From a virus, in IMG/VR virus record IMGVR_UViG_3300049459_000229, positions 23,831 to 87,830 of that record: DNA of 64,000 bases. One strand, written 5' to 3'. Below the pieces are notes generated by a model, which was not told the DNA's origin, made no database searches, and saw nothing but the letters and a program-made list of their open reading frames with translations. The number at the start of each line of letters is the position of its first letter. The stretch's first letter is position 1. This document shows, piece by piece, positions 1 through 6,622 of this stretch. A program made the translations under genes and the position numbers.

Positions 1-46
1 GCAGGAGTTGGCATTCTGCTTCAATCAGCCCAAGGAGCCCTCATGA
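1..46 (+). CDS. 3' end of an upstream gene (partial)
   Basis: The frame that ends with the TGA at 44-46 is open to the left edge and would encode a C-terminus QELAFCFNQPKEPS. Its stop overlaps the next start as ATGA, the same junction used by most genes downstream, which supports it being the tail of a real gene. Nothing can be said about function. Confidence 0.45.
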   Translation, partial: QELAFCFNQPKEPS

Positions 47-351
47 AGCTCGCCTACCTCGACCTCTCCAACGGCCACCTGACCGAGGCGACCTTCGCAC
101 TGCTGGGCAAGCATTTCCAGTACACCAGCAATCCGATCGAAGTCGGTCTGGACTGGCCGGCTATGACCGTTGTGACGCACGGCTACGGCGTCTTCATGAC
201 CGTGCCCTACGACTACTCACTGCAGCAGGGTGAGGCCGTGCCGGAAGACCTTGCGCGCGTGCTGGCTGCCGCTCGGCTGCGTGACGCCACCCTGATCCGC
301 TTCGATGTCGACGGCGACGTCGATTCCACCCTCCCTTACTACGAATGGTGA
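43..351 (+). CDS. hypothetical phage protein, 102 aa
   Basis: Unrecognised small soluble protein. It has no signal peptide, membrane segment or cysteine cluster; an aromatic, mixed alpha/beta composition suggests a folded domain. The start is supported by AAGGAG at 32-37, five bases before the ATG, and by the ATGA overlap with the preceding frame. It is the first complete member of a tightly packed plus-strand run of small genes. A role in host takeover is possible only by analogy with similar phage gene blocks. Confidence 0.75.
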   Translation: MKLAYLDLSNGHLTEATFALLGKHFQYTSNPIEVGLDWPAMTVVTHGYGVFMTVPYDYSLQQGEAVPEDLARVLAAARLRDATLIRFDVDGDVDSTLPYYEW

Positions 352-354
352 CCC

Positions 355-675
355 ATGCAAGACATCGACATCAAATCCCTCAAGCCTGGCGATATCCTCG
401 AATTCGAAGGCGTCTTCCAGGTTTCGCCCTATGGTTGGACCAGTATTAACAGTGGCGCTGGTATCCCCGACTACGTGACCATCGCGCCGGTCAAGATCTC
501 CGTCACCGTGCCGGACGGCTTCAACGGCATCACGGCCATGGTGCAGGTGCTGGACGATAAGGCTGAGGCGGTCCGCAAGGAAGCCGACGGCAAGATCCTG
601 GTGCTCACGAAGCAGAAGAACGACCTGCTGCAGCTGAGCTACGGCGGCCAGGAGATTCTCGATGCGGAGGCCTGA
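355..675 (+). CDS. hypothetical phage protein, 106 aa
   Basis: Unrecognised. The protein opens with acidic and beta-prone stretches (MQDIDIKSLKPGDILEFEG), and KPGDILEFEG resembles the entry strand of small beta-barrel folds; that is only a structural impression. The C-terminal third is helical and charged. It starts three bases after the previous stop and ends just before the next start, so translation is probably coupled. No catalytic motif is visible. Confidence 0.75.
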   Translation: MQDIDIKSLKPGDILEFEGVFQVSPYGWTSINSGAGIPDYVTIAPVKISVTVPDGFNGITAMVQVLDDKAEAVRKEADGKILVLTKQKNDLLQLSYGGQEILDAEA

Positions 676-676
676 C

Positions 677-865
677 ATGCAACTCGAAATCAAAACCGTC
701 ATCGACTTTGGCGAGGACGGCCCGCCGCCCGGCGACTACAACGACATTCTGCGCTTCGCCGTCGAGCGCCTGAACGAGCATGTCCTGACGCCACTGTGCA
801 ATACCTACGGCGCCCAGGCCTCCACCAACACCGGCTGGACCAGCTCGGGAGACGACGAAGAATGA
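677..865 (+). CDS. hypothetical phage protein, 62 aa
   Basis: Small acidic protein of unknown function. An in-frame ATG at 662 also exists, but the ATG at 677 is preferred: GGAGG at 665-669 sits at good spacing before it and it follows the preceding TGA by one base. The C-terminus is rich in Ser, Thr, Asp and Glu and looks flexible. The stop overlaps the next start as ATGA. Confidence 0.7.
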   Translation: MQLEIKTVIDFGEDGPPPGDYNDILRFAVERLNEHVLTPLCNTYGAQASTNTGWTSSGDDEE

Positions 866-1101
866 ACCGCGCACACCTCGCCGCCGTCGTCGCGGCTGGC
901 CAAGACCTTGCCAGCGCGGCCGCCGGCCTGCTGCAGGCTCACGCCCACCGCCAGGGCCTCGAATCCTTGCGCCTGCGGATGATTCCTGAAGCCTGGCCGC
1001 CGGTGGGCGAGCAGGCTGACCGCCGCGTGCGCGAAGCGCAGTGGCGCTACGATAACGCGGCCGCCGCGGTGCGGCGCCTGACAACGAAGGAGGCGGCATG
1101 A
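862..1101 (+). CDS. hypothetical alanine-rich helical protein, 79 aa
   Basis: Ala- and Arg-rich sequence predicted to be almost entirely helical, possibly a helical hairpin. The frame is open from further upstream, but the ATG at 862 forms an ATGA overlap with the preceding stop and is the natural start. No motif is recognised. It ends with another ATGA overlap (1098-1101), so it is translationally chained to both neighbours. Confidence 0.7.
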   Translation: MNRAHLAAVVAAGQDLASAAAGLLQAHAHRQGLESLRLRMIPEAWPPVGEQADRRVREAQWRYDNAAAAVRRLTTKEAA

Positions 1102-1304
1102 ATCTCCAGCGCATGTGGATCAATCAGCCTTCCACGCTGCAGCATGGCCACAGCCTGCACGGCCGGCTGGTGCTGGCGTACCGTGAGGTCGGTGAGACCT
1201 GGCGTATCTACTTCCTCACCGGCCCTGTCGTCAGCCAGCAAATCGACGGCGCGGCGCTGTCGCCGGGCTGGCCCGAACACCTGCAAACCAAGGAGCCCAC
1301 ATGA
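1098..1304 (+). CDS. hypothetical phage protein, 68 aa
   Basis: Unrecognised. A GRLVLAYREVGETWRIYFLTG strand-turn-strand stretch in the middle suggests a small beta-rich domain. Start and stop both lie in ATGA overlaps with the neighbours, and GGAGG at 1089-1093 provides a ribosome site. No signal peptide, membrane segment or metal site is visible. Confidence 0.7.
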   Translation: MNLQRMWINQPSTLQHGHSLHGRLVLAYREVGETWRIYFLTGPVVSQQIDGAALSPGWPEHLQTKEPT

Positions 1305-1516
1305 AAGGCATCACCACCCGCGACATCGAGCACTACAACCCGCGCTGCAACGCCCGCGGCACGATCAAGGCCGGCACCGAGGTGGTCCTGATCAAGAAAG
1401 AAGGCTGGTCTGGCTGGGTCGTGAAGCATCGCGGCGACGCCGGCTTCATGTCAAAGTTCGACTGGGACCATAGCTACGTTGACGTGCCGGCTGACGCCGT
1501 GAAGGGGCTGCTATGA
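1301..1516 (+). CDS. hypothetical small basic beta-rich protein, 71 aa
   Basis: Unrecognised. The pattern KAGTEVVLIKKEGWSGWVVK followed by a GDAGFM turn looks like an SH3-like or OB-like beta barrel, which often binds nucleic acid or peptides; this is inference from strand pattern only. It follows AAGGAG (1290-1295) and overlaps the next gene by four bases. Confidence 0.7.
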   Translation: MKGITTRDIEHYNPRCNARGTIKAGTEVVLIKKEGWSGWVVKHRGDAGFMSKFDWDHSYVDVPADAVKGLL

Positions 1517-1602
1517 ATTTCTGGATATGTAAGTGTGGGCACCACAACCCCTGGGCCAATAAGGCTTGTGGCCGCTGCTATCTCGCGAGGGTGTCGCCAT
1601 GA
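1513..1602 (+). CDS. zinc-ribbon-like microprotein, 29 aa
   Basis: A 29-residue frame with two cysteine pairs: CKCGHH near residues 6-11 and CGRC near residues 19-22. This spacing suggests a minimal zinc ribbon or treble-clef-like knuckle. Both ends lie in ATGA overlaps (1513-1516 and 1599-1602), so the frame fills the gap between its neighbours exactly; that is the main evidence that it is translated. Zinc binding is inferred and the partner is unknown. Confidence 0.6.
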   Translation: MNFWICKCGHHNPWANKACGRCYLARVSP

Positions 1603-1812
1603 ACATCGGTGACCGCGTCGACACCCACTCCCACGGCCTGGGCCAGATCGTGAACGAGGAGCGTGCCAACGCAGGCTGGCCCGACCGCCCGAACATGGTC
1701 CTCACCGGCACGCTACGGCGTGCTGCTGGACGACGCCGACCAGTACCCATGGTTCACCGGCGGCATCGCCTACTTCCAGCCGCACGAACTCACCCTGAAG
1801 GAGTCGAAATGA
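1599..1812 (+). CDS. hypothetical protein with an internal +1 frame change
   Basis: The ATG at 1599 begins a protein (MNIGDRVDTHSHGLGQIVNE) that runs in frame until about 1706. From about 1711 the coherent sequence continues in the +1 frame as RYGVLLDDADQYPWFTGG and ends at a TGA (1810-1812) that overlaps the next ATG as ATGA. The two halves together look like one beta-rich domain of about 71 residues of the 'IGDRV...YGVLLDD' type. Read without the shift, the first frame fuses into the next gene. The cause may be a base-call error, a real inactivating indel or programmed frameshifting; the sequence does not decide. Confidence 0.55.
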
Positions 1813-2147
1813 CCTACCAACGCGTCATCCCACGCGACCTCTTCAACGAGGCCAGCCTCCTGAAGTGCTACGGCCAGCTGTACCTACAGCTGGAATTCCA
1901 CAACTTCCCAGGCGTCGAGCTGGTGCACATCCGGAATGCTTTCGACGTGCGTCAGGATCAGCGCAGCGGGGCGATCTACATCGACAACATCCGGCTGTCC
2001 GCCCGCGGCGTGCTGTATGGTTTCTGGCGCCCGCGCAACAGCCGTGCACCGTATCCCCTTTATCTCAACGCCGGTGATGACGACATTGCCGTCTTCAACG
2101 ACGACGGCACCTTCACCGCTGAGATGCTCGACTTCCTGCGAGGCTGA
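1809..2147 (+). CDS. hypothetical phage protein, 112 aa
   Basis: Unrecognised alpha/beta protein. The start at ATG 1809 follows GGAG at 1799-1802. The same frame is open upstream through the frame-shifted neighbour, but MTYQRVIPRDLF is the plausible N-terminus because of the ATGA overlap. The sequence has strand-rich stretches (AIYIDNIRLSARGVLYGFW) and no cysteine cluster or membrane segment. Confidence 0.7.
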   Translation: MTYQRVIPRDLFNEASLLKCYGQLYLQLEFHNFPGVELVHIRNAFDVRQDQRSGAIYIDNIRLSARGVLYGFWRPRNSRAPYPLYLNAGDDDIAVFNDDGTFTAEMLDFLRG

Positions 2148-2148
2148 C

Positions 2149-2238
2149 ATGCGCAAGCTCTGGATCCTTGCAGCCGTGGCCTTCGTGCTGGCCGTTTACA
2201 TCACCAACCATGGCCCTTTTGTGGCCGGAATAGGGTAA
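2149..2238 (+). CDS. single-span membrane microprotein, 29 aa
   Basis: Starts MRKLWILAAVAFVLAVYI: two basic residues followed by an uninterrupted hydrophobic helix, then a short polar tail. This is a typical one-pass inner-membrane micropeptide or an uncleaved signal. It sits one base after the previous stop and two bases before the next start. Function is unknown; small phage membrane peptides can alter host envelope processes, but nothing here shows that. Confidence 0.55.
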   Translation: MRKLWILAAVAFVLAVYITNHGPFVAGIG

Positions 2239-2240
2239 TT

Positions 2241-2438
2241 ATGAACTTCACACCGCACGACCCCGACACCGACCTGATGACGGCCGCTGAATTCCAGGTC
2301 AATGTCAAAGCCGGCGGCTTCATCCGCACCGATGGCGATGGCTACTGGGCCACCATCGACGGTCACGACATGAACGCCAGCGTCTGGTCCATTCCGCAAC
2401 CCGCCTGGGCCACCCATGTGGCATGGCTCAATAAGTAG
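2241..2438 (+). CDS. hypothetical phage protein, 65 aa
   Basis: Small protein rich in Asp and Trp with no recognised motif. It begins two bases after the membrane microprotein; the upstream sequence GGAATAGGGTAATT gives only a weak ribosome site. The C-terminal half (DGYWATIDGHDM) looks beta-rich. Confidence 0.65.
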   Translation: MNFTPHDPDTDLMTAAEFQVNVKAGGFIRTDGDGYWATIDGHDMNASVWSIPQPAWATHVAWLNK

Positions 2439-2446
2439 GTGCTAAA

Positions 2447-2785
2447 ATGTTGTCTCTTATCAACAACACTGAAAGCCTCGACATGCACCTCGCCTATGCA
2501 GCCCTGAATCCAGCCCAGGACATCAACCAGATCAACGCCTGGAAGCTCGTGCTGTTCCAGTTCAACATGGCTCTGCCGCCGACCACCGGCCTGTCGCCGA
2601 TCGACAACGCGCTGATTTTCGCGCAGTCGCACGACATGAACCAGCTGTCGACCACGCCCGAGTTCAACACCGCCGCCAACGAGTATTTCGGCGACTACTA
2701 CGCCGAGCTCAACGGCGTGCCGGCGCCGGACATCGGCCCGTGTATCGACCTGGCCTGGGGCTCGCAAAACGGGCGCACCGCATAA
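2447..2785 (+). CDS. hypothetical phage protein, 112 aa
   Basis: Acidic protein with a helical N-terminal half and a Pro- and Asn-rich middle; the family is not recognised. It is the last gene before a clear terminator hairpin at 2809, so it closes the first transcription unit of the window. The ribosome site is weak (TAGGTG at 2437-2442). A second in-frame ATG (codon 13) follows closely, so the start is uncertain. Confidence 0.65.
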   Translation: MLSLINNTESLDMHLAYAALNPAQDINQINAWKLVLFQFNMALPPTTGLSPIDNALIFAQSHDMNQLSTTPEFNTAANEYFGDYYAELNGVPAPDIGPCIDLAWGSQNGRTA

Positions 2786-2808
2786 GCCGAGCCTGCTTTA
2801 ATCTGCAA

Positions 2809-2836
2809 CCGCCACCTTGCGTGGCGGTTTTCTTTT
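2809..2836 (+). terminator. Rho-independent terminator
   Basis: Stem CCGCCAC (2809-2815), five-base loop, stem GTGGCGG (2821-2827), then TTTTCTTTT. It lies 23 bases after the stop at 2785 and is the only strong terminator seen in the first 15 kb. Confidence 0.8.
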
Positions 2837-2872
2837 GGCGGGCACGCCGCCACCTAGCCTGAAAGGATCCCT

Positions 2873-3238
2873 ATGTACTGCCCCGACTACACCATCAAGT
2901 TCGTCATCAAATCCTCCGAAAGCGTCGATACGCTGGTCAGTGCTCTGCAGGCCGTCTACGACAATAACGGCCCATCCGGCAACTTCACCATCGAAGCTAT
3001 TAACCTCAAGTCGGACTGGCGCTACTTCACCTTCACCCGCAGCCTGGAACTGGATGCCGAGGACATCGTCGAGCGCATGGCCAAGTCCTACTTCAACCTC
3101 ACGGCGCGTGAAGCTGCCTGTCAGCTGCTTAGCGAGGAGCTGTCGAGTGCCGGCGCCGACAGTGCTCTGGTGAAGGAGCTTGTATCGGAGTTGCGCGCCG
3201 CCGGAGTAGCCTTCCCGCAGCCCGAGGAACAGCCATGA
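2873..3238 (+). CDS. hypothetical phage protein, 121 aa
   Basis: First gene after the terminator at 2809. AAAGGA at 2861-2866 precedes the ATG. The N-terminal 60 residues look like a strand-helix-strand domain (DYTIKFVIKSSESVDTLVSA), and the C-terminal half is helical and ends in a Pro/Glu tail. Unrecognised. No promoter matching the shared phage motif is visible between the terminator and this gene, so it is transcribed either by readthrough or from a promoter I cannot see. Confidence 0.72.
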   Translation: MYCPDYTIKFVIKSSESVDTLVSALQAVYDNNGPSGNFTIEAINLKSDWRYFTFTRSLELDAEDIVERMAKSYFNLTAREAACQLLSEELSSAGADSALVKELVSELRAAGVAFPQPEEQP

Positions 3239-3504
3239 CCATCCCCGCCAACCTCACCCACGCCGAAGTCGGCGCCTTCCTCATGGCCGTCGGCCAGCAC
3301 ATGATCGACCACGATGTGTGCGCCGAGGCTGTGGTGCAGCCGGAAGACGTGCGCGACAACCTGCCCTACGCCGAGAATCTGGCGCACAGCATGATCGACG
3401 CCTACATCTACCTGCCGATGCACCCGGGCCGCGCCCTCGAGATCTTGCAAAGCCTCACGCTAGAGGAGGCGATCGCCTTCGTCCAGTTGCCGAAAGGACT
3501 CTGA
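3235..3504 (+). CDS. hypothetical phage protein, 89 aa
   Basis: Mostly helical, acidic protein of unknown function, opening MTIPANLTHAEVGAFLMAV. It overlaps the previous stop by four bases and shares one base with the next start (TGATG). It has an Ile/Leu-rich C-terminus and no membrane segment or metal motif. Confidence 0.7.
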   Translation: MTIPANLTHAEVGAFLMAVGQHMIDHDVCAEAVVQPEDVRDNLPYAENLAHSMIDAYIYLPMHPGRALEILQSLTLEEAIAFVQLPKGL

Positions 3505-3716
3505 TGACCACCACCCTCTACTACCTGACCCGCACCGCCAGCAGCCTGGTCGAGCTGCGCCAGCAGCGCTACCGCGCGCAACTCGAGGCCGGCCGCGAGC
3601 ACCCGCACGACGTGTGCGCCGTTGCCCGGAGCAAGACCGAGATGCGCGCCATGCTGGCGCGCTTTCGCTTCGGCCCGGTCGAATGGGACTCGATCGAGGA
3701 AGACTGCCATGCATAA
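3504..3716 (+). CDS. hypothetical phage protein, 70 aa
   Basis: Small basic, helical protein (MTTTLYYLTRTASSLVELRQ). The frame is open further upstream, but the ATG at 3504 is coupled to the previous TGA (TGATG) and follows AAAGGA at 3493-3498. It overlaps the start of the next gene by eight bases. Unrecognised. Confidence 0.68.
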   Translation: MTTTLYYLTRTASSLVELRQQRYRAQLEAGREHPHDVCAVARSKTEMRAMLARFRFGPVEWDSIEEDCHA

Positions 3717-4098
3717 TTACGTCCTCACCGTCAAGCACGACCGCGGCATCGTGCATATCCACACCACGGCCGACAGCGCTGACGGCGCGCGCCAGATCGT
3801 CATGGCTGCCGAGCGCTGCCCTGAGCGGGCTATCCGCCGCGTGCGTGCCTACGATGCCGACGGCTTCGAGCTCGACGCGCGCGGCCAGCGCAAGACCATC
3901 GCCGGCGCTACCGTGAACATGCACGAAAGCTTTTCGAAGAATGGCCAGAGCCGGCCTGACAAGGTGCCCACGCGCTGGGAGATCCAGCTGCCCGGCGACG
4001 TGCGCTGGCGCCGCGTCTACAGCACCCGGCACTCCGGGCTGCGTTACATCACCCTCGACGGCCTGAAGGTCGTCGTTTCACTTCCGGAGGCACTATGA
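3709..4098 (+). CDS. hypothetical phage protein, 129 aa
   Basis: Unrecognised alpha/beta protein. The N-terminus (MHNYVLTVKHDRGIVHIHTT) forms two probable strands followed by a helix with AAERCPERAIRRVRA. The C-terminal half has a second strand-rich segment with several Arg and Trp. The ATG at 3709 overlaps the preceding frame's last codons; an in-frame upstream ATG at 3622 is less likely because it would overlap the neighbour by almost 100 bases. Confidence 0.7.
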   Translation: MHNYVLTVKHDRGIVHIHTTADSADGARQIVMAAERCPERAIRRVRAYDADGFELDARGQRKTIAGATVNMHESFSKNGQSRPDKVPTRWEIQLPGDVRWRRVYSTRHSGLRYITLDGLKVVVSLPEAL

Positions 4099-4310
4099 AC
4101 GAAGCACATCTCGAAGCGGCGCGCGCTGCGGCCGCAGAATTCATCGCAGCCAGCAGAACCCTGCAGCTCTGGCAGGCCGAGGCCCGGCAGGTCGCGGCCG
4201 GCACTTCAGCTGCGCCGTATGACGTGGTACTGGAGCGGATCGCCAGCAACGAGTCGATCGTCGTCGGCAGGGCCGAGGTCCTGCGACTTGCGCTGGGAGC
4301 GCTGGAATGA
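4095..4310 (+). CDS. hypothetical helical protein, 71 aa
   Basis: Ala/Glu-rich, predicted all-helical miniprotein that may form a helical hairpin. GGAGG at 4085-4089 and ATGA overlaps at both ends support the start and stop. Unrecognised. Confidence 0.68.
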   Translation: MNEAHLEAARAAAAEFIAASRTLQLWQAEARQVAAGTSAAPYDVVLERIASNESIVVGRAEVLRLALGALE

Positions 4311-4555
4311 TCACCTATCTGATCGCGCCGGCTCTGACCGACCAGGCCGGCCAGTGCCGCATCGTCGCGCGCCACCACGGCCCGCACTTCAAGCCCGACC
4401 TCGCCAACTATCGGCAGGCGCCCACCGCCTGGTCCGAGGCCGGCATCATGGACAGCCGCGGTAAGCTGGTCTGCCTGTCCAACTCTGAGCACTTCAAAGA
4501 CATGCAGGCCTGTGAGCCGCTGGCTGCTGGCACCACCTTCACCTATGAGGACTGA
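4307..4555 (+). CDS. hypothetical phage protein, 82 aa
   Basis: Unrecognised mixed alpha/beta protein. It begins with a short hydrophobic strand (MITYLIAPALT) too short for a membrane anchor and carries scattered His and Cys that do not form a standard metal site. It overlaps the previous gene by four bases and ends one base before the next start. Confidence 0.68.
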   Translation: MITYLIAPALTDQAGQCRIVARHHGPHFKPDLANYRQAPTAWSEAGIMDSRGKLVCLSNSEHFKDMQACEPLAAGTTFTYED

Positions 4556-4556
4556 C

Positions 4557-4709
4557 ATGACCAATCAGGATCGCAGCGAATTTCAGGACTACCTGCAGGC
4601 CTGCACCGATGATCAGGTGTGGGGTGTGTACGAAAAAGAGCGCGCCGCCGGCCGCTACGACTATGCTGAGCTGGCGCATGCCGAGCTGGTGCGGAGGCGG
4701 CTCGAATGA
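4557..4709 (+). CDS. hypothetical acidic helical protein, 50 aa
   Basis: A 50-residue protein rich in Glu, Asp, Arg and Tyr (MTNQDRSEFQDYLQACTDDQ), predicted helical. The start at 4557 is chosen over the upstream in-frame ATG at 4512 because it follows GAGG at 4547-4550 and the previous stop. Function unknown. Confidence 0.62.
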   Translation: MTNQDRSEFQDYLQACTDDQVWGVYEKERAAGRYDYAELAHAELVRRRLE

Positions 4710-4747
4710 GCCGCCTCGCCGGCACTGACGCCATTTTCATTCTGTGA
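4706..4747 (+). CDS. possible 13-codon peptide
   Basis: ATG at 4706 overlaps the preceding stop as ATGA and encodes MSRLAGTDAIFIL before a TGA. CGGAGGCGG at 4692-4700 would serve as ribosome site. It may simply keep ribosomes moving to the next gene at 4758. The overlap pattern is the only evidence that it is translated. Confidence 0.25.
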   Translation: MSRLAGTDAIFIL

Positions 4748-4757
4748 AAGGGCAGCC

Positions 4758-4964
4758 ATGAAACCCATCGAAGAACGCACCGTCTTCGTCACTGACGACG
4801 GTCAGCAGCACGCCACGCGGCAGGCTGCGGAGAGTCACAACTACTACCAGGACCTTGTCGACCGGCTGAGGCAGGATGTAGACCTTGCCGGCGCCGACTT
4901 CACCAGCCACGAGGAGATCGTCCTGTGGTTCACTACTCGCTTTAAATTGGAACCGAAACCATGA
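4758..4964 (+). CDS. hypothetical phage protein, 68 aa
   Basis: Small acidic protein with a short N-terminal beta stretch (ERTVFVTDDGQQ) followed by helices. The pattern 'FVTDDGQQHATRQAAESHN' recurs in small phage proteins that couple a strand pair to a helix, but no function is known to me. Overlaps the next gene by four bases. Confidence 0.7.
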   Translation: MKPIEERTVFVTDDGQQHATRQAAESHNYYQDLVDRLRQDVDLAGADFTSHEEIVLWFTTRFKLEPKP

Positions 4965-5410
4965 AATCTATCACCCCTAGCATGCTGCAGGCTGCTGCCC
5001 AAATTAACGACCTCGACGAGGCCCTGCGCAGCGTGATGGATGTTGTCGGCATCGACGACGGCGGCGTGGCCGCTCTGGTGTTTTCTGGCGATGACTGGAA
5101 CGCGCGCTGGCCGGACGAGCACCATAATAGTCGAATGGCCATGCTCAGAAAGTGGGCTGACGCTGAAGAGTCCTACGCTGGCCCGGGCGGCCCAGCCCTG
5201 CCACCTGACCCCGACGAACTGAACGACAAGCGTGCTGAATGGGCCGACCGTGCCATCGTCGAATTTCAGGATGCCACCGGCACCGACCGCGAAGACGCGC
5301 TGGCTGACCTGCTGTGCAATCTGATGCACTGGTGTGACCGCAACGGCTTCGGCTTCGACGAAGAGCTCGAGCACGGCCGCGGCATGTACCAGGACGAGGT
5401 GCGGCCGTGA
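4961..5410 (+). CDS. hypothetical acidic phage protein, 149 aa
   Basis: Strongly acidic protein that may have two segments: an N-terminal helical part containing the VGIDDGGVAALVFSGDDW stretch and a C-terminal part (EDALADLLCNLMHWCDRN) typical of small phage proteins of unknown role. High Asp/Glu content could reflect DNA mimicry, but nothing specific shows it. Overlaps both neighbours by four bases. Confidence 0.7.
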   Translation: MKSITPSMLQAAAQINDLDEALRSVMDVVGIDDGGVAALVFSGDDWNARWPDEHHNSRMAMLRKWADAEESYAGPGGPALPPDPDELNDKRAEWADRAIVEFQDATGTDREDALADLLCNLMHWCDRNGFGFDEELEHGRGMYQDEVRP

Positions 5411-5598
5411 ACGGCCGCTACACGATCGAGACCTGGGAACTTGCCAAGTCCCGGTTCTATGGCGTCGTGGCTCCGCTGCGGGAGCGCCTGCCCAAGCTTC
5501 TGGAGGACCCGGACATCGCTGCCGCGGTGTCTGCCATTCGTAACGCCGAGCGCGCAATCGAAGCGCGTGTGCAGGAACTTCTCAAGGACCCAACATGA
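5407..5598 (+). CDS. hypothetical helical protein, 63 aa (GTG start)
   Basis: Starts with GTG in a GTGA overlap with the previous stop. Predicted all-helical with alternating charge (ERLPKLLEDPDIAAAVSAIR), possibly a coiled coil. No family recognised. Confidence 0.65.
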   Translation: MNGRYTIETWELAKSRFYGVVAPLRERLPKLLEDPDIAAAVSAIRNAERAIEARVQELLKDPT

Positions 5599-5990
5599 TC
5601 ATCTCCCAACCCAACGACGGCCGCGGCCTGCTCTACCACATCGTCAACCTGCTTGGCCAGACCGTGCACGCCTACCGCGACCTCGATGCGGTGATCCTCT
5701 CGCGCGAGGGTGACCAGCGCATCTGCATCCAGATCGAGGCCAGTGGCCGCTGGCTGACCGACGTGCCGGCGCCGCTCGTGCCAGTCAACGGTGGACCATA
5801 CCGCGCTGACCTGGCGCGCGCCGACCGCCTGCTCTCCGCCGACGAGCTGCGCGATAAGTACACCACTGCCAAGGACTGCGGCGAGCACCCGCAGTACCGG
5901 CGTTTCGATTGGCGCCACGAGGTAAATTCCGACAGCACCGTGCGCGGCTACTGGGACTGGGTCGCAGCGCAGCTGGAGGAAGAAGAGTGA
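5595..5990 (+). CDS. hypothetical phage protein, 131 aa
   Basis: Unrecognised alpha/beta protein with a strand-rich N-terminus (GLLYHIVNLLGQTVHAYRD) and a very acidic C-terminus ending in Glu repeats. Four-base overlaps join it to both neighbours. No membrane segment, signal peptide or metal site is visible. Confidence 0.7.
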   Translation: MIISQPNDGRGLLYHIVNLLGQTVHAYRDLDAVILSREGDQRICIQIEASGRWLTDVPAPLVPVNGGPYRADLARADRLLSADELRDKYTTAKDCGEHPQYRRFDWRHEVNSDSTVRGYWDWVAAQLEEEE

Positions 5991-6274
5991 CCCCACCCAT
6001 CACCCGCGAGCAGTTCGAGCCGCTGCGCCCGATGCTGGAGAACCTCCACAAGAAGACCCGGCCGCGCATGCACGACCTGTACGACGTCGTCTGCGCTATC
6101 CTGGCGCGCGAACAGCATGGCCTGACCTGGCGCACGCTGCCGGCCGGCTCGCCGCCGTGGCGCACCGTGCACGAATATCACGCCCAGTGGACGATGCCCG
6201 GCCGCGACGGCGCCGAGCCTGTCATGTCCCATATCTACCGGACGCTGCAAGGCGTCTGGCCGCCCAAGGAGTAA
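5987..6274 (+). CDS. DUF4096-like protein (IS5-type transposase N-terminal domain only)
   Basis: Residues about 4-65 (ITREQFEPLRPMLENL ... LTWRTLPAGSPPWRTVHEYHAQW) match the pattern of the DUF4096 domain found at the N-terminus of IS5/IS402-family transposases: a helix-turn-helix-like region with the R-x-LP and PW-T-V signatures. At 95 residues the protein stops before any DDE catalytic domain, and no inverted repeats flank it. It is therefore probably a domesticated DNA-binding module rather than a live insertion sequence. It starts with GTG in a GTGA overlap, fully embedded in the phage gene array. Confidence 0.65.
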   Translation: MTPPITREQFEPLRPMLENLHKKTRPRMHDLYDVVCAILAREQHGLTWRTLPAGSPPWRTVHEYHAQWTMPGRDGAEPVMSHIYRTLQGVWPPKE

Positions 6275-6277
6275 ATC

Positions 6278-6619
6278 ATGCCCTACCAGGAAATGCACGT
6301 CGATCCCGACCTGTACATCATGCAAGCCGGTGTTGCGATCTACCACGCCTACAAGGACGACGATTACAGCGGCGGCCCGCTGAAGTACCACTTCACGACC
6401 AACGCCAGCGACGACAGCGCCGAATTTAAGTTCGACGTGCGCGACCTCGACTCGGTGCACCTGCTGGGCCAGCACCCGCCCTTCATCACCAGCGCCAACA
6501 ACACGCCGGAGCTGAAAGAGGCCTGGTGCCGCTGGCACGATGTCGAAGAGCCGGATCACATCCGCGCCATCATCATGGCGTCGATCGACGCCGGCCTACT
6601 CACCAATCCCAAGGACTGA
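6278..6619 (+). CDS. hypothetical phage protein, 113 aa
   Basis: Acidic protein rich in His, Tyr and Asp. AAGGAG at 6267-6272 precedes the ATG, and a short spacer separates it from each neighbour. The C-terminal helix carries HIRAIIMASIDAGLL. No recognised domain; histidines are scattered rather than clustered. Confidence 0.7.
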   Translation: MPYQEMHVDPDLYIMQAGVAIYHAYKDDDYSGGPLKYHFTTNASDDSAEFKFDVRDLDSVHLLGQHPPFITSANNTPELKEAWCRWHDVEEPDHIRAIIMASIDAGLLTNPKD

Positions 6620-6622
6620 CCA

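Noticed and set aside
2443-2448. TGCTAAAAT sequence resembling an extended -10 element
   Set aside because: It overlaps the ATG of the gene at 2447 and has no -35-like partner; no leaderless transcription evidence.
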